A DNA stretch of 7,234 nt from NCBI GenBank assembly GCA_019309685.1, contig JAFDFT010000213.1, positions 1 through 7,234 of the forward strand. The letters are read 5' to 3'. The notes beneath the pieces are model-generated. The model worked only from the letters and a program-made list of their open reading frames with translations, did not search any database and was not told the origin of the DNA. The translations under genes were made by a program, and so were the position numbers. Shown in pieces: positions 1-5,427 of the stretch (position 1 is the first letter of the stretch; every line of letters begins with the position of its first letter). The DNA comes from Deltaproteobacteria bacterium (lineage in GTDB: Bacteria > Desulfobacterota > Desulfobacteria > Desulfobacterales > JAABPS01).

Positions 1-2
1 TC

Positions 3-551
3 ACACCTAACATTCGAGCAAATATCACCTACTTCAGGGCTGAAATAGAAGATGAAATATTTTATAACCCAGCCACTTTCATGAATGAAAATCATCCGGA
101 AACCTTACATCAGGGCGTTGAGCTAGGAGTTTATGCTGATTTATATGATTTTTTGACGCTTTTTGGAAATTATACGTATGAAGAAGCGACATTCGAAACT
201 CATCCGTATAAGAGCAATGACATTCCGGCAATTCCAAGACATAAAGGGAGTGCAGGGTTTAAAATTCATGATATTATCCCGGGTTTGGTTTTCTCTACTG
301 ATTGTCATTACGTGGGGTCGAGTTATGTCATCAGCGATCATGCCAATGATTTTGACAAAAAAGATGATCACTATACCGTAAATACTCTGCTATCCTATGA
401 ATGGAAAATGCTTAAAGTATTTGCCGGTATCAATAATCTGACTAACAAAAAATATTCTGAATATGCGGTTATGGACACATTTCTTACACAGCGATATTTT
501 TATCCATCACCTGAGAGAAATTACTTTGGCGGGATATCGTTGGAATTTTAA
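3..551 (+). CDS. TonB-dependent outer-membrane receptor, C-terminal part (5' end outside window)
   Basis: The reading frame is open from the left edge and stops at TAA 549-551, giving 182 residues of the end of an outer-membrane beta-barrel. An internal ATG at 81 is not a real start, because the frame upstream (TPNIRANITYFRAEIEDEIF) already reads as a barrel strand. Family hallmarks seen: the strand LHQGVELGVYADLYDFLTLF, the segment IPAIPRHKGSAGFKI, FAGINNLTNKKYSEY (the usual '-VxNLTDKxY' near the C terminus), and a terminal strand ending ISLEF with the C-terminal Phe recognised by the barrel assembly machinery. Such receptors import siderophores, haem, cobalamin or other scarce ligands, using energy from TonB. 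The plug domain and TonB box lie outside the window, so the ligand cannot be inferred. The exbB-exbD-tonB genes follow on the same strand, which fits a dedicated energising module. Confidence 0.93.
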   Translation, partial: TPNIRANITYFRAEIEDEIFYNPATFMNENHPETLHQGVELGVYADLYDFLTLFGNYTYEEATFETHPYKSNDIPAIPRHKGSAGFKIHDIIPGLVFSTDCHYVGSSYVISDHANDFDKKDDHYTVNTLLSYEWKMLKVFAGINNLTNKKYSEYAVMDTFLTQRYFYPSPERNYFGGISLEF

Positions 552-582
552 TAAAAATCTCATATAAGTGTAATTCAACAAT

Positions 583-611
583 GGATCACCATCTTGAGTA
601 GATGGTGATCC
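583..611 (+). terminator. Strong intercistronic hairpin between receptor gene and exbB (possible attenuator or terminator)
   Basis: A perfect 12-bp inverted repeat, GGATCACCATCT at 583-594 and its complement at 600-611, encloses a 5-nt loop (TGAGT). It begins 31 bases after the receptor stop codon and ends 25 bases before the exbB start. The sequence after it is only moderately T-rich (TGAAATAATTTTATC), so it is not a textbook Rho-independent terminator. It could instead be an mRNA-stabilising or processing hairpin that lowers exbBD-tonB expression relative to the receptor. The hairpin is seen; its role is inferred. Confidence 0.5.
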
Positions 612-636
612 TGAAATAATTTTATCAAGGAAACCA

Positions 637-1269
637 ATGCTCGAATTATTCGAAAATGGCGGACCGGTCATGTATCCGCTTTTGCTTTGCTCGATTATTG
701 TCATGACCGTTATAATTGAACGCAGCATCTATTGGGTGATTCTCGATATGCGTCGTGACCGGTCACTTGTTGATGATGTTTTAGAGCTTTGTCGTGTCGG
801 CGACTGGGAATCTGTTCGGAAGAAAGCATCCGGTTCCAAAGATTACATCATCCGAATTCTTGTGAGCGGCATTTTGCACAGGGAATTTTCCATGTCAAAA
901 GCCATGGAGTCCACCGCAGCGGATGAAATTAAGGAAATGAAACGTTTCATGGGAATTCTGGATACAATGATAACGGTCGCACCATTACTGGGCATTTTCG
1001 GTACGGTCATTGGCATCATCACATCTTTTGAAGTTCTGGGCACTACAGGCATCGAACATCCACGCGCTGTGACCGCAGGGATTGCCCAAGCGCTGATTAC
1101 GACTGCGACTGGACTTGGCATCGCTATCCTTTCTGTATTTCCCTATAATTATTTTAATTCACGTGTGGAAAATGCTGCAAGCCTGATTGAAAAATATGCT
1201 ACCAGCCTTGAAATTGTTTATGAAAAACTGCCGCTGTCATCCGGCATAAAAACGAAAAACACCAAATGA
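637..1269 (+). CDS. exbB: ExbB / TolQ / MotA-family proton channel protein
   Basis: This 210-residue inner-membrane protein is the scaffold subunit of the ExbB-ExbD motor, which converts proton-motive force into movement of TonB. Three membrane segments are visible: about residues 11-33, 107-131 and 146-168. The second and third carry the family signature: APLLGIFGTVIGIITSF at 115-131 and GIAQALITTATGLGIAI at 148-164, whose small and Thr residues line the channel around ExbD. The large loop between segments 1 and 2 (about 34-105) is cytoplasmic, as in the family. The protein is shorter than E. coli ExbB (244 aa) because the N-terminal extension is minimal. The ATG is preceded by AAGGA at 627-631 with a 5-nt spacer. 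The stop codon overlaps the exbD start (ATGA, 1266-1269). TolQ is an alternative, but the flanking receptor and TonB genes favour ExbB. Confidence 0.93.
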   Translation: MLELFENGGPVMYPLLLCSIIVMTVIIERSIYWVILDMRRDRSLVDDVLELCRVGDWESVRKKASGSKDYIIRILVSGILHREFSMSKAMESTAADEIKEMKRFMGILDTMITVAPLLGIFGTVIGIITSFEVLGTTGIEHPRAVTAGIAQALITTATGLGIAILSVFPYNYFNSRVENAASLIEKYATSLEIVYEKLPLSSGIKTKNTK

Positions 1270-1673
1270 AACTAACGGTCAACCCCATTAAAAAAGCACG
1301 TATCGAAATGCTGCCGCTTATTGACATCGTGTTCTTGTTATTGGTGTTTTTTATCTACGCCATGCTTTCCATGGCCGTTCATAGAGGAATTCCTGTTTCT
1401 CTTCCAGTGTCTTCAACAGCGACAACAGATAAGCAACTGCTCATTAACGTCACTGTTCAACCAAACGGTGAGATTTTTGTTGATAAGGAAAAGGTGCCCC
1501 TGGAAAGTCTTTCTGCGGTTCTAAAGAACAAATCAAATGCAAATGATGAATCAGGCGTACTGCTTTTTGCGGATCGTGATATTTCTTATCAGCACCTGTA
1601 TAAGATCTTGGATCAAATACAAACATCCGGCCTGGAAAGGGTTTCCCTTCAGGCAGCATCCAATCAACAATGA
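1266..1673 (+). CDS. exbD: ExbD / TolR-family biopolymer transport protein
   Basis: This is a 135-residue single-pass inner-membrane protein with a short cytoplasmic N terminus, a membrane helix at about residues 16-38 and a periplasmic domain. The helix holds the motif LPLIDIVFLLLVFF. Its Asp20 is the conserved proton-carrying aspartate (Asp25 in E. coli ExbD). The periplasmic part (about 55-128) shows the ExbD/TolR pattern: INVTVQPNGEIFVDKEKV, then VLLFADRDISYQHLYKILD and a final strand ending near VSLQ. Its start overlaps the exbB stop by four bases and no good Shine-Dalgarno sequence precedes it, so translation is probably coupled to exbB. Its own stop overlaps the tonB start in the same way (1670-1673). 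It acts with ExbB to energise TonB. TolR is the main alternative and is disfavoured by context. Confidence 0.93.
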   Translation: MKLTVNPIKKARIEMLPLIDIVFLLLVFFIYAMLSMAVHRGIPVSLPVSSTATTDKQLLINVTVQPNGEIFVDKEKVPLESLSAVLKNKSNANDESGVLLFADRDISYQHLYKILDQIQTSGLERVSLQAASNQQ

Positions 1674-2230
1674 AAATACGCATCCTAATTTCGGCAATAT
1701 TTGCATTCGCCATCCACGGTATTCTTTTCAGTACAGATTTTAAATTCTTGTCTCAGGACATTAAGATGTCTCCAAAAACAAATGTCATGCAGATGAGTTT
1801 CGCTTCTCCAAGGGAAAAACCCGCTGAATCTAAGACCGAAAAAACAAACTTAAAAACAAAAGAAATTAAACATAAAAAAGTATCTATTTATACCCAACCC
1901 GATAAAGATACGAAAGGTTTTAAAAATTCTATTACTCGTGAGTCTATTACCGTCTTTCATAAAGCAAAGCCACTTGACATTTCAAATAAACCACCCTCCT
2001 ATCCCCGGATTGCTCAAATCCGAGGGTACCAGGGAACCGTTATGCTTAGAGTACTTGTAACTACAAACGGTATGGTGTCAAAACTAAACATTTTGAAATC
2101 CAGCGGCTATTGGATACTTGACAAATCGGCGCTCACAGCAGTGAAGGATTGGATGTTTGAACCAGGTACGGATGGCAGTAAAAAAGTGGATATGTGGGTT
2201 GAGCAGCCGATTAGGTTTCAATTAAAATAA
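1670..2230 (+). CDS. tonB: Energy transducer TonB
   Basis: The 186-residue protein has the three-part TonB build. An N-terminal signal anchor (about residues 4-21) contains His16 in AFAIHG, the position of the functionally important anchor histidine of E. coli TonB. A hydrophilic periplasmic linker (about 30-105) follows, then a TonB C-terminal domain (about 108-186). The C-terminal domain shows the YP motif (Tyr111-Pro112), RIAQIRGYQGTVMLRVLVT, the strand ending KLNILKSSGY, and VKDWMFEPG at 158-166, matching the family pattern closely. The linker is unusual: it is rich in Lys, Thr and Glu with few prolines, lacking the long Pro-Glu/Pro-Lys repeats of enterobacterial TonB, and it makes the protein shorter than E. 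coli TonB (239 aa). The start overlaps the exbD stop (ATGA) without a clear Shine-Dalgarno site, implying translational coupling. It links the inner-membrane motor to the TonB box of the receptor. Confidence 0.92.
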   Translation: MKIRILISAIFAFAIHGILFSTDFKFLSQDIKMSPKTNVMQMSFASPREKPAESKTEKTNLKTKEIKHKKVSIYTQPDKDTKGFKNSITRESITVFHKAKPLDISNKPPSYPRIAQIRGYQGTVMLRVLVTTNGMVSKLNILKSSGYWILDKSALTAVKDWMFEPGTDGSKKVDMWVEQPIRFQLK

Positions 2231-2257
2231 AGGATTCCAGGATTTGAGGGGTCAAGG

Positions 2258-2283
2258 GTTCAAGTGGGTTTGAACGTTTTTCT
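2258..2283 (+). terminator. Possible weak Rho-independent terminator after tonB
   Basis: A 6-bp stem, GTTCAA (2258-2263) with TTGAAC (2270-2275), has a 6-nt loop and is followed by GTTTTTCT. It sits 28 bases past the tonB stop, where the plus-strand operon should end before the convergent minus-strand gene. The stem has only two G-C pairs, so termination would be inefficient. It lies in a G-rich, phrase-repeating tract (2231-2275, variants of 'GGATT' and 'GGGTTCAAG'). Confidence 0.35.
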
Positions 2284-2309
2284 AAACGGGGAAGCAGTTT
2301 ATTTCTCTG

Positions 2310-2378
2310 TCATTGCGAGCGCAGCGAAGCAATCCCGTTGTTGAAGATGAGATTGTCGCTTTGCTACTCTCGCAATGA
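2310..2378. repeat. Imperfect palindromic repeat, REP/MITE-like ('cattgcgagcg' type)
   Basis: TCATTGCGAG at 2310-2319 is the exact reverse complement of CTCGCAATGA at 2369-2378. The inner arms GCGCAGCGAAGCAATC (to 2334) and GATTGTCGCTTTGCTA (from 2351) are also complementary but with mismatches and small offsets. The core between them is about 16 bases. It lies between convergent genes and is more GC-rich than its surroundings. Elements with this 'attgcgagcg-(a)agcgaagcaatc' arm are, as general knowledge, dispersed in many bacterial genomes, often between genes. It encodes nothing. Copy number cannot be judged from one window. Confidence 0.6.
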
Positions 2379-2396
2379 ATCTTAAAGCGAATGCTT

Positions 2397-2996
2397 TTAA
2401 GTAGCCTTTGTTGATTCGATTTTTGGTTTTTCTGATGAATCGAGCGCGGTTAATTTTTCCTGGTAAACGGAAAGCAGAAAAATTGTTGCAAATGGCTGAG
2501 TTAAGAGAGTGCCGATAAAAATGGAATTGCCGATAGCGGTAATGCCGATAAACAAAAGAACAATGACAATGTGATCAACCACCTCGCCATGAAACGCCAA
2601 CGCATAGCTTTTTTTGATCGAATCGACCAGCCCCAAGTTTTGATCCACCATAATAGGGATCATGTAAATGCAGCAAAACGATACTGCCAGCATAAAAAAG
2701 ATACCGGGAAGCAATAACAGCATAAAGCCTATTAATACAACGATTACGACCAGGAGTGTGAACCCCAACAAGGGGAAAAACAGTCGCATATGAGAAAAGA
2801 TATCTTGAATTTTAGGTTCGCGTCCTTCTCTTATCATCAGTAATATCGAATAGATGTATCCAGCCATGGTCACAGGAAAAAGGATACCGAGTGTAAAAAA
2901 ACTGACAATAAGCATCAACAGTGTCATGAATATTAAAGGTGCAATGTATTTAAGAGTTAAATTCCAGGACGTTTCCAAATGTTTTTTAAAATCCAT
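2397..2996 (-). CDS. Polytopic inner-membrane protein of unknown function
   Basis: The 199-residue protein is almost entirely hydrophobic, with about five or six membrane segments: roughly residues 15-38, 40-55, 72-97, 98-118 and 140-178 (the last probably two helices). The N terminus (MDFKKHLETSWNLTLKY) and the charged tail (about 180-199) are probably cytoplasmic. The block LPGIFFMLAVSFCCIYMIP (96-114), followed by DSIKKSYALAFHG (125-137), has the look of the DUF975 / glycerophosphodiester-phosphodiesterase membrane-domain / YciC-like group, in which 'PGI-(F/W)...P-v--d....ai-rSw-l..g' recurs. This family link is by pattern only and no function is established. The start is secure: AAGGAGG (minus strand, 3002-3008) lies 5 nt before the ATG. 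It is transcribed alone, convergent with tonB and separated from the kinase genes by about 330 bases. Confidence 0.85.
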   Translation of the reverse strand: MDFKKHLETSWNLTLKYIAPLIFMTLLMLIVSFFTLGILFPVTMAGYIYSILLMIREGREPKIQDIFSHMRLFFPLLGFTLLVVIVVLIGFMLLLLPGIFFMLAVSFCCIYMIPIMVDQNLGLVDSIKKSYALAFHGEVVDHIVIVLLFIGITAIGNSIFIGTLLTQPFATIFLLSVYQEKLTALDSSEKPKIESTKAT

Positions 2997-3001
2997 TGTT
3001 T

Positions 3002-3008
3002 CCTCCTT
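3002..3008 (-). promoter_or_regulatory. Strong Shine-Dalgarno site of the membrane-protein gene
   Basis: Read on the minus strand this is AAGGAGG, a full-strength ribosome binding site with a 5-nt spacer (AAACA) to the ATG at 2996-2994. It fixes the start codon. No convincing -35/-10 pair was found upstream. Confidence 0.8.
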
Positions 3009-3341
3009 GTTCAGGACTATTTGTTTAAAAGAATTACAACCTCAAATGAGCGTAAATAAAATGAAAAACTTTTACTAATTAAATAGAGATTAAGGGTATA
3101 GCTCGATTTATTCATATTTTTGTATATCTTCTATAGTCTATAGCTGAGGTATAAATATCATTCTTTATTTTCATTTTATTTACCCTCCGGGAAAGCCGAT
3201 GATACCTCATCTCCTGCGTTATCAAGGATTCGCAGTAGATTATTTCGGCTTCACCTTTGATGCTTTGTCGGAGCGAAGCGTAGATCCCGTCGCCGGGGAA
3301 GCTGGAGCACCCTCAACTTTCGCTCAATTGAGGTAAAAAAT
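3009..3341. other. Gene-free stretch with a structured GC-richer block
   Basis: Bases 3009-3180 are AT-rich and include a short tandem 'CTATAG-T-CTATAG' near 3133-3146. Bases 3182-3312 are noticeably richer in G and C and fold back on themselves: AAGCCGA (3193-3199) pairs with TCGGCTT (3245-3251), and inside this ATCTCCTGCG (3209-3218) pairs with CGCAGTAGAT (3231-3240) with one mismatch. A 6-bp stem CCTCAA/TTGAGG (3311-3316/3328-3333) lies just past the kinase stop codon. No T-run follows it in the kinase's direction, so I do not call it a terminator. On the minus strand one frame is open for 66 codons (3312-3115) without an ATG start until 3210. No family is recognised. I interpret the block as a dispersed repeat or gene relic, not a gene. 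Confidence 0.5.
3193..3251. repeat. Nested imperfect inverted repeat
   Basis: The outer 7-bp arms (3193-3199 and 3245-3251) are perfect. The inner 10-bp arms (3209-3218 and 3231-3240) have one mismatch and enclose a 12-nt loop. The spacers between the arms are unequal (9 and 4 nt), so the fold would have an internal bulge. It could be a structured RNA, a MITE remnant, or both; the sequence alone does not decide. Confidence 0.45.
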
Positions 3342-3929
3342 TTATTTTTCTTTTTCATCAATAATTGACCTGATTGTTTGTGACAGCTGCAGCAATGTAA
3401 ACGGTTTTTGCATAAAACCATCACAACCCAGCTCTAAGATATCTTCTGTATGACTGTTTTTACTGTACCCGCTGGACAGGAGTACTTTAATATCCGTTGT
3501 AATTTCCTTAATTTCTTTATACAATTCATACCCTCCCATACCCGGCATAATCATATCAATAATGGCCAGATCAATATCATGATGATTTTCTCTCAATATG
3601 AAAACAGCTTCTTCTCCGCTCTCAGCCGATATAACTTTGTACCCAAGTTCTTTTAACATCTCCTTCACGGATTCAATGACCCTTTTCTCATCGTCCACAA
3701 ACAAAATCGACTCAGTCCCTTTTAATATTTCATCTGCATCTTTATAAAAACCTTTGTTATGGTCTGTTTTTATTGTTACAGGAAGATAGATGTTAAATGT
3801 TGTCCCTTTCCCTTTCTCACTGTAAACAGTGATTGCGCCTTTGTGATTTCTGATAATTCCATAAGCGGACGCGAGTCCCAAGCCCGTTCCTCTATTGATT
3901 TCCTTTGTGGTAAAAAATGGATCAAAAAT
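3342..3929 (-). CDS. Hybrid kinase C-terminal segment: end of HATPase_c plus receiver domain
   Basis: This frame opens right after a TAA at 3932-3930 and begins IFDPFFTTKEINRGTGLGLA, the F and G2 boxes of a GHKL ATPase that belong directly after NK of the segment upstream. TTG at 3881 is the only plausible independent start, and it would discard those boxes. From the residue coded at 3881: the ATPase end occupies about 1-35, a linker 36-56, and a response-regulator receiver about 57-176. The receiver has Asp63-Asp64-Glu65 (metal pocket), phospho-acceptor Asp109 in LAIIDMIMPGMGG, Ser136/Ser137 in VLLSSGYS and Lys159 in MQKPF, so all catalytic positions are intact. It would accept phosphate from the kinase core. 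There is no DNA-binding output domain. Confidence 0.8.
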   Translation of the reverse strand: MFDPFFTTKEINRGTGLGLASAYGIIRNHKGAITVYSEKGKGTTFNIYLPVTIKTDHNKGFYKDADEILKGTESILFVDDEKRVIESVKEMLKELGYKVISAESGEEAVFILRENHHDIDLAIIDMIMPGMGGYELYKEIKEITTDIKVLLSSGYSKNSHTEDILELGCDGFMQKPFTLLQLSQTIRSIIDEKEK

Positions 3930-5170
3930 TTATTCATTGTCTCTTCATTCATTCCAATGCCGTTATCCGTAATCGAGGCTTTCACATATTTTCCAGGTTC
4001 AACGTGATAGGTCTTTGCATTTTTATCATCAATCAAATAATTTTCTGTCTGCACATAAAGATCACCGCCATTTGGCATCGCCTGCCATGCATTGACGTAC
4101 AGATTTAACAACACCTGGTTTATCTGGCCCTGATCAACATCCACATCCATTAAATTCGTTCCATAATTCGTGTGGATTTTAATTTCTTTTTTTGTGCCGG
4201 AAAACATCTTTGAGGTGCTTTCAATTAATCCGTTGAGGTTTGTTGTTTTTACTTCATATTTTCCGCCCCGTGCGAAACCCAGGAGCTGCCTTGTAAGATC
4301 ACTGCCGTTTTGAATATAACCTTCGATATCTCTTAATCTCTTATAATTTTTGTTGCCTGTATCCATATGAAAAAGCATAATAGATATTTTCCCCTGAATG
4401 CTCATCAACAGGTTGTTGAAATCATGAGCTATACCTCCTGCCAGGGTCCCGATCGACTCCATTTTCTGCGCCTGGTTTAATTGCGCCTCAAGTTTTCTTT
4501 TTTCCTGTTCCGCTTTACGTTTGCTTGAGACATCCCGAACAACGCCTCTAAATCCGATTGGATTTTCCTGATCATCCCTCATCAAAGATACAGATAATGA
4601 GAGCATGGCTTTACTCCCATTTTTTCGTGCAACTTCGTAATCAACAAGATTTACAGGTTCACCTGTGCTATATACCTTATTAAATGTGTCAAACATTTTC
4701 TTAGCTGTTTCCGATGTAGTATACTCTCTGTTATTCATGCCGATCAACTCTTCATTAGAAAGCTCGACTAATTTACAAAGAGAGTTATTTAAAAAGGTTA
4801 AATTGCCATTTAGATCAACCTCAAAATAGCCTTCTTCAATATTTTCCAGTATGCTTCTATATTTTTCTTCACTTTTCTTTAAATCTTCATTTGCCTTTTC
4901 AACTTCTATTGTACGTTCTCTAACCAGTTCTTCCAGTTTGCCCCTGTGTTTTAATAATTCATCATCAGCCTGTTTTCTTTTTGTTATGTTTCTTAATATG
5001 GCGTGGATTTCAACGATTTCTCCATCTTTTTTATGAGGAACAGCCCTGAGTTCATACGGCACAATGTCACCGTTTTTATGAATCCCCTCAATTTCGATAA
5101 TTGGCCACTGTTTACCGGAAAGCATTTCACCCAGATAATGCGCCATTTTTTCTGATGACGGTGATGTCAC
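3776..5170 (-). CDS. Hybrid kinase central segment: PAS remainder, PAS, HisKA and truncated HATPase_c
   Basis: The frame of 464 codons can start at GTG 5170-5168, which overlaps the upstream TGA (GTGA). No good Shine-Dalgarno sequence is present. Residues 1-65 are the second half of a PAS domain ending ILRNITKRK; about 66-100 is a charged coiled coil; about 101-218 a complete PAS domain (EEKYRSILENIEEGYFEVDL to GFRGVVRDVSSKR); about 224-295 HisKA with phospho-acceptor His249 in GGIAHDFNNLL; about 305-414 HATPase_c with the N box NLYVNAWQAM (Asn356, Asn360) and G1 box TDNGIGM (Asp402). After Lys414 the frame departs from the family: residues 415-464 are frameshifted nonsense, and the proper continuation lies in the overlapping frame at 3929. 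Without F and G2 boxes this polypeptide alone should not bind ATP normally. Confidence 0.8.
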   Translation of the reverse strand: MTSPSSEKMAHYLGEMLSGKQWPIIEIEGIHKNGDIVPYELRAVPHKKDGEIVEIHAILRNITKRKQADDELLKHRGKLEELVRERTIEVEKANEDLKKSEEKYRSILENIEEGYFEVDLNGNLTFLNNSLCKLVELSNEELIGMNNREYTTSETAKKMFDTFNKVYSTGEPVNLVDYEVARKNGSKAMLSLSVSLMRDDQENPIGFRGVVRDVSSKRKAEQEKRKLEAQLNQAQKMESIGTLAGGIAHDFNNLLMSIQGKISIMLFHMDTGNKNYKRLRDIEGYIQNGSDLTRQLLGFARGGKYEVKTTNLNGLIESTSKMFSGTKKEIKIHTNYGTNLMDVDVDQGQINQVLLNLYVNAWQAMPNGGDLYVQTENYLIDDKNAKTYHVEPGKYVKASITDNGIGMNEETMNKFLIHFLPQRKSIEERAWDSRPLMELSEITKAQSLFTVRKGKGQHLTSIFL

Positions 5171-5358
5171 AATCCCGCAGTCAAATAAATGCCATGCATA
5201 TCAACAACAACAATCATGTCAGCGGCACTGTCAAATAAGATGCGATATTTTTCAGCATTCTTTTTATAAAATTCAACTTCTATCCTATTTCGTGAAATTA
5301 TTTTTTCCATTGCTTCGTTTTTACTCTGAAGGTCACTTTGTGAATATGTTTTTTCCAT
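5167..5358 (-). CDS. Hybrid kinase N-terminal segment: coiled start and first half of a PAS domain
   Basis: The 63-codon frame begins at an ATG with a sound Shine-Dalgarno site (AAGGGA, minus strand 5365-5370, 6-nt spacer), so this is the genuine start of the kinase gene. Residues 1-34 form a hydrophilic, likely helical lead. AEKYRILFDSAADMIVVVD (35-53) is the standard opening of a sensory PAS domain, followed by MHGIYL, where the family continues with about 25 residues of PAS core. Here it runs into TAGL and a TGA at 5169-5167. The remainder of the PAS domain resumes in another frame from GTG 5170. As a free peptide it would have no evident function. Confidence 0.7.
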   Translation of the reverse strand: MEKTYSQSDLQSKNEAMEKIISRNRIEVEFYKKNAEKYRILFDSAADMIVVVDMHGIYLTAGL

Positions 5359-5377
5359 CTGTATTCCCTTTAACTAC

Positions 5378-5411
5378 AATTCACTATACTCCATCAGTTG
5401 ATTAGTGAATT
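5378..5411. repeat. 9-bp perfect inverted repeat between the two kinase genes
   Basis: AATTCACTA (5378-5386) is the exact complement of TAGTGAATT (5403-5411), with a 16-nt centre. It lies in the 69-base gap between the stop of the upstream kinase and the start of the downstream kinase, just before the latter's Shine-Dalgarno site. No T-run follows on the minus strand, so a terminator is unlikely. An operator for a repressor or activator, or an mRNA hairpin, is possible. Confidence 0.4.
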
Positions 5412-5427
5412 CATGCACGTGGTTTAG

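Larger units (their letters stand above)
3342..5358 (-). pseudogene. Interrupted PAS-PAS hybrid histidine kinase (whole locus, three frames)
   Basis: Read together, the three segments on this strand make one soluble hybrid kinase: start at 5358, first PAS (damaged), coiled coil, second PAS, HisKA, HATPase_c, receiver, stop TAA at 3344-3342. Two lesions break it. Near 5167-5170 the first PAS domain loses roughly 25 residues of its middle and changes frame. At 3929 a single base is missing in a run of A and T inside the ATPase domain. No membrane segment or signal peptide precedes the PAS domains, so the ancestral protein was cytoplasmic. The neighbouring gene (5428-7053) is a close paralogue and shows what the intact sequence should look like. 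The state could be a true pseudogene, a gene surviving as separate polypeptides, or in part a sequencing error. Confidence 0.75.

Noticed and set aside
843..1121. Minus-strand open frame opposite exbB
   Set aside because: It lies wholly within the well-supported exbB gene, has no family features and reads as antisense of its membrane segments.
2854..3078. Plus-strand open frame across the membrane-protein start
   Set aside because: It is antisense to the N-terminal coding region and the strong Shine-Dalgarno site of the minus-strand gene, and shows no protein-like pattern.
3311..3333. Rho-independent terminator of the downstream kinase
   Set aside because: The CCTCAA/TTGAGG stem is only 6 bp, and on the minus strand the T-run comes before the stem, not after it.
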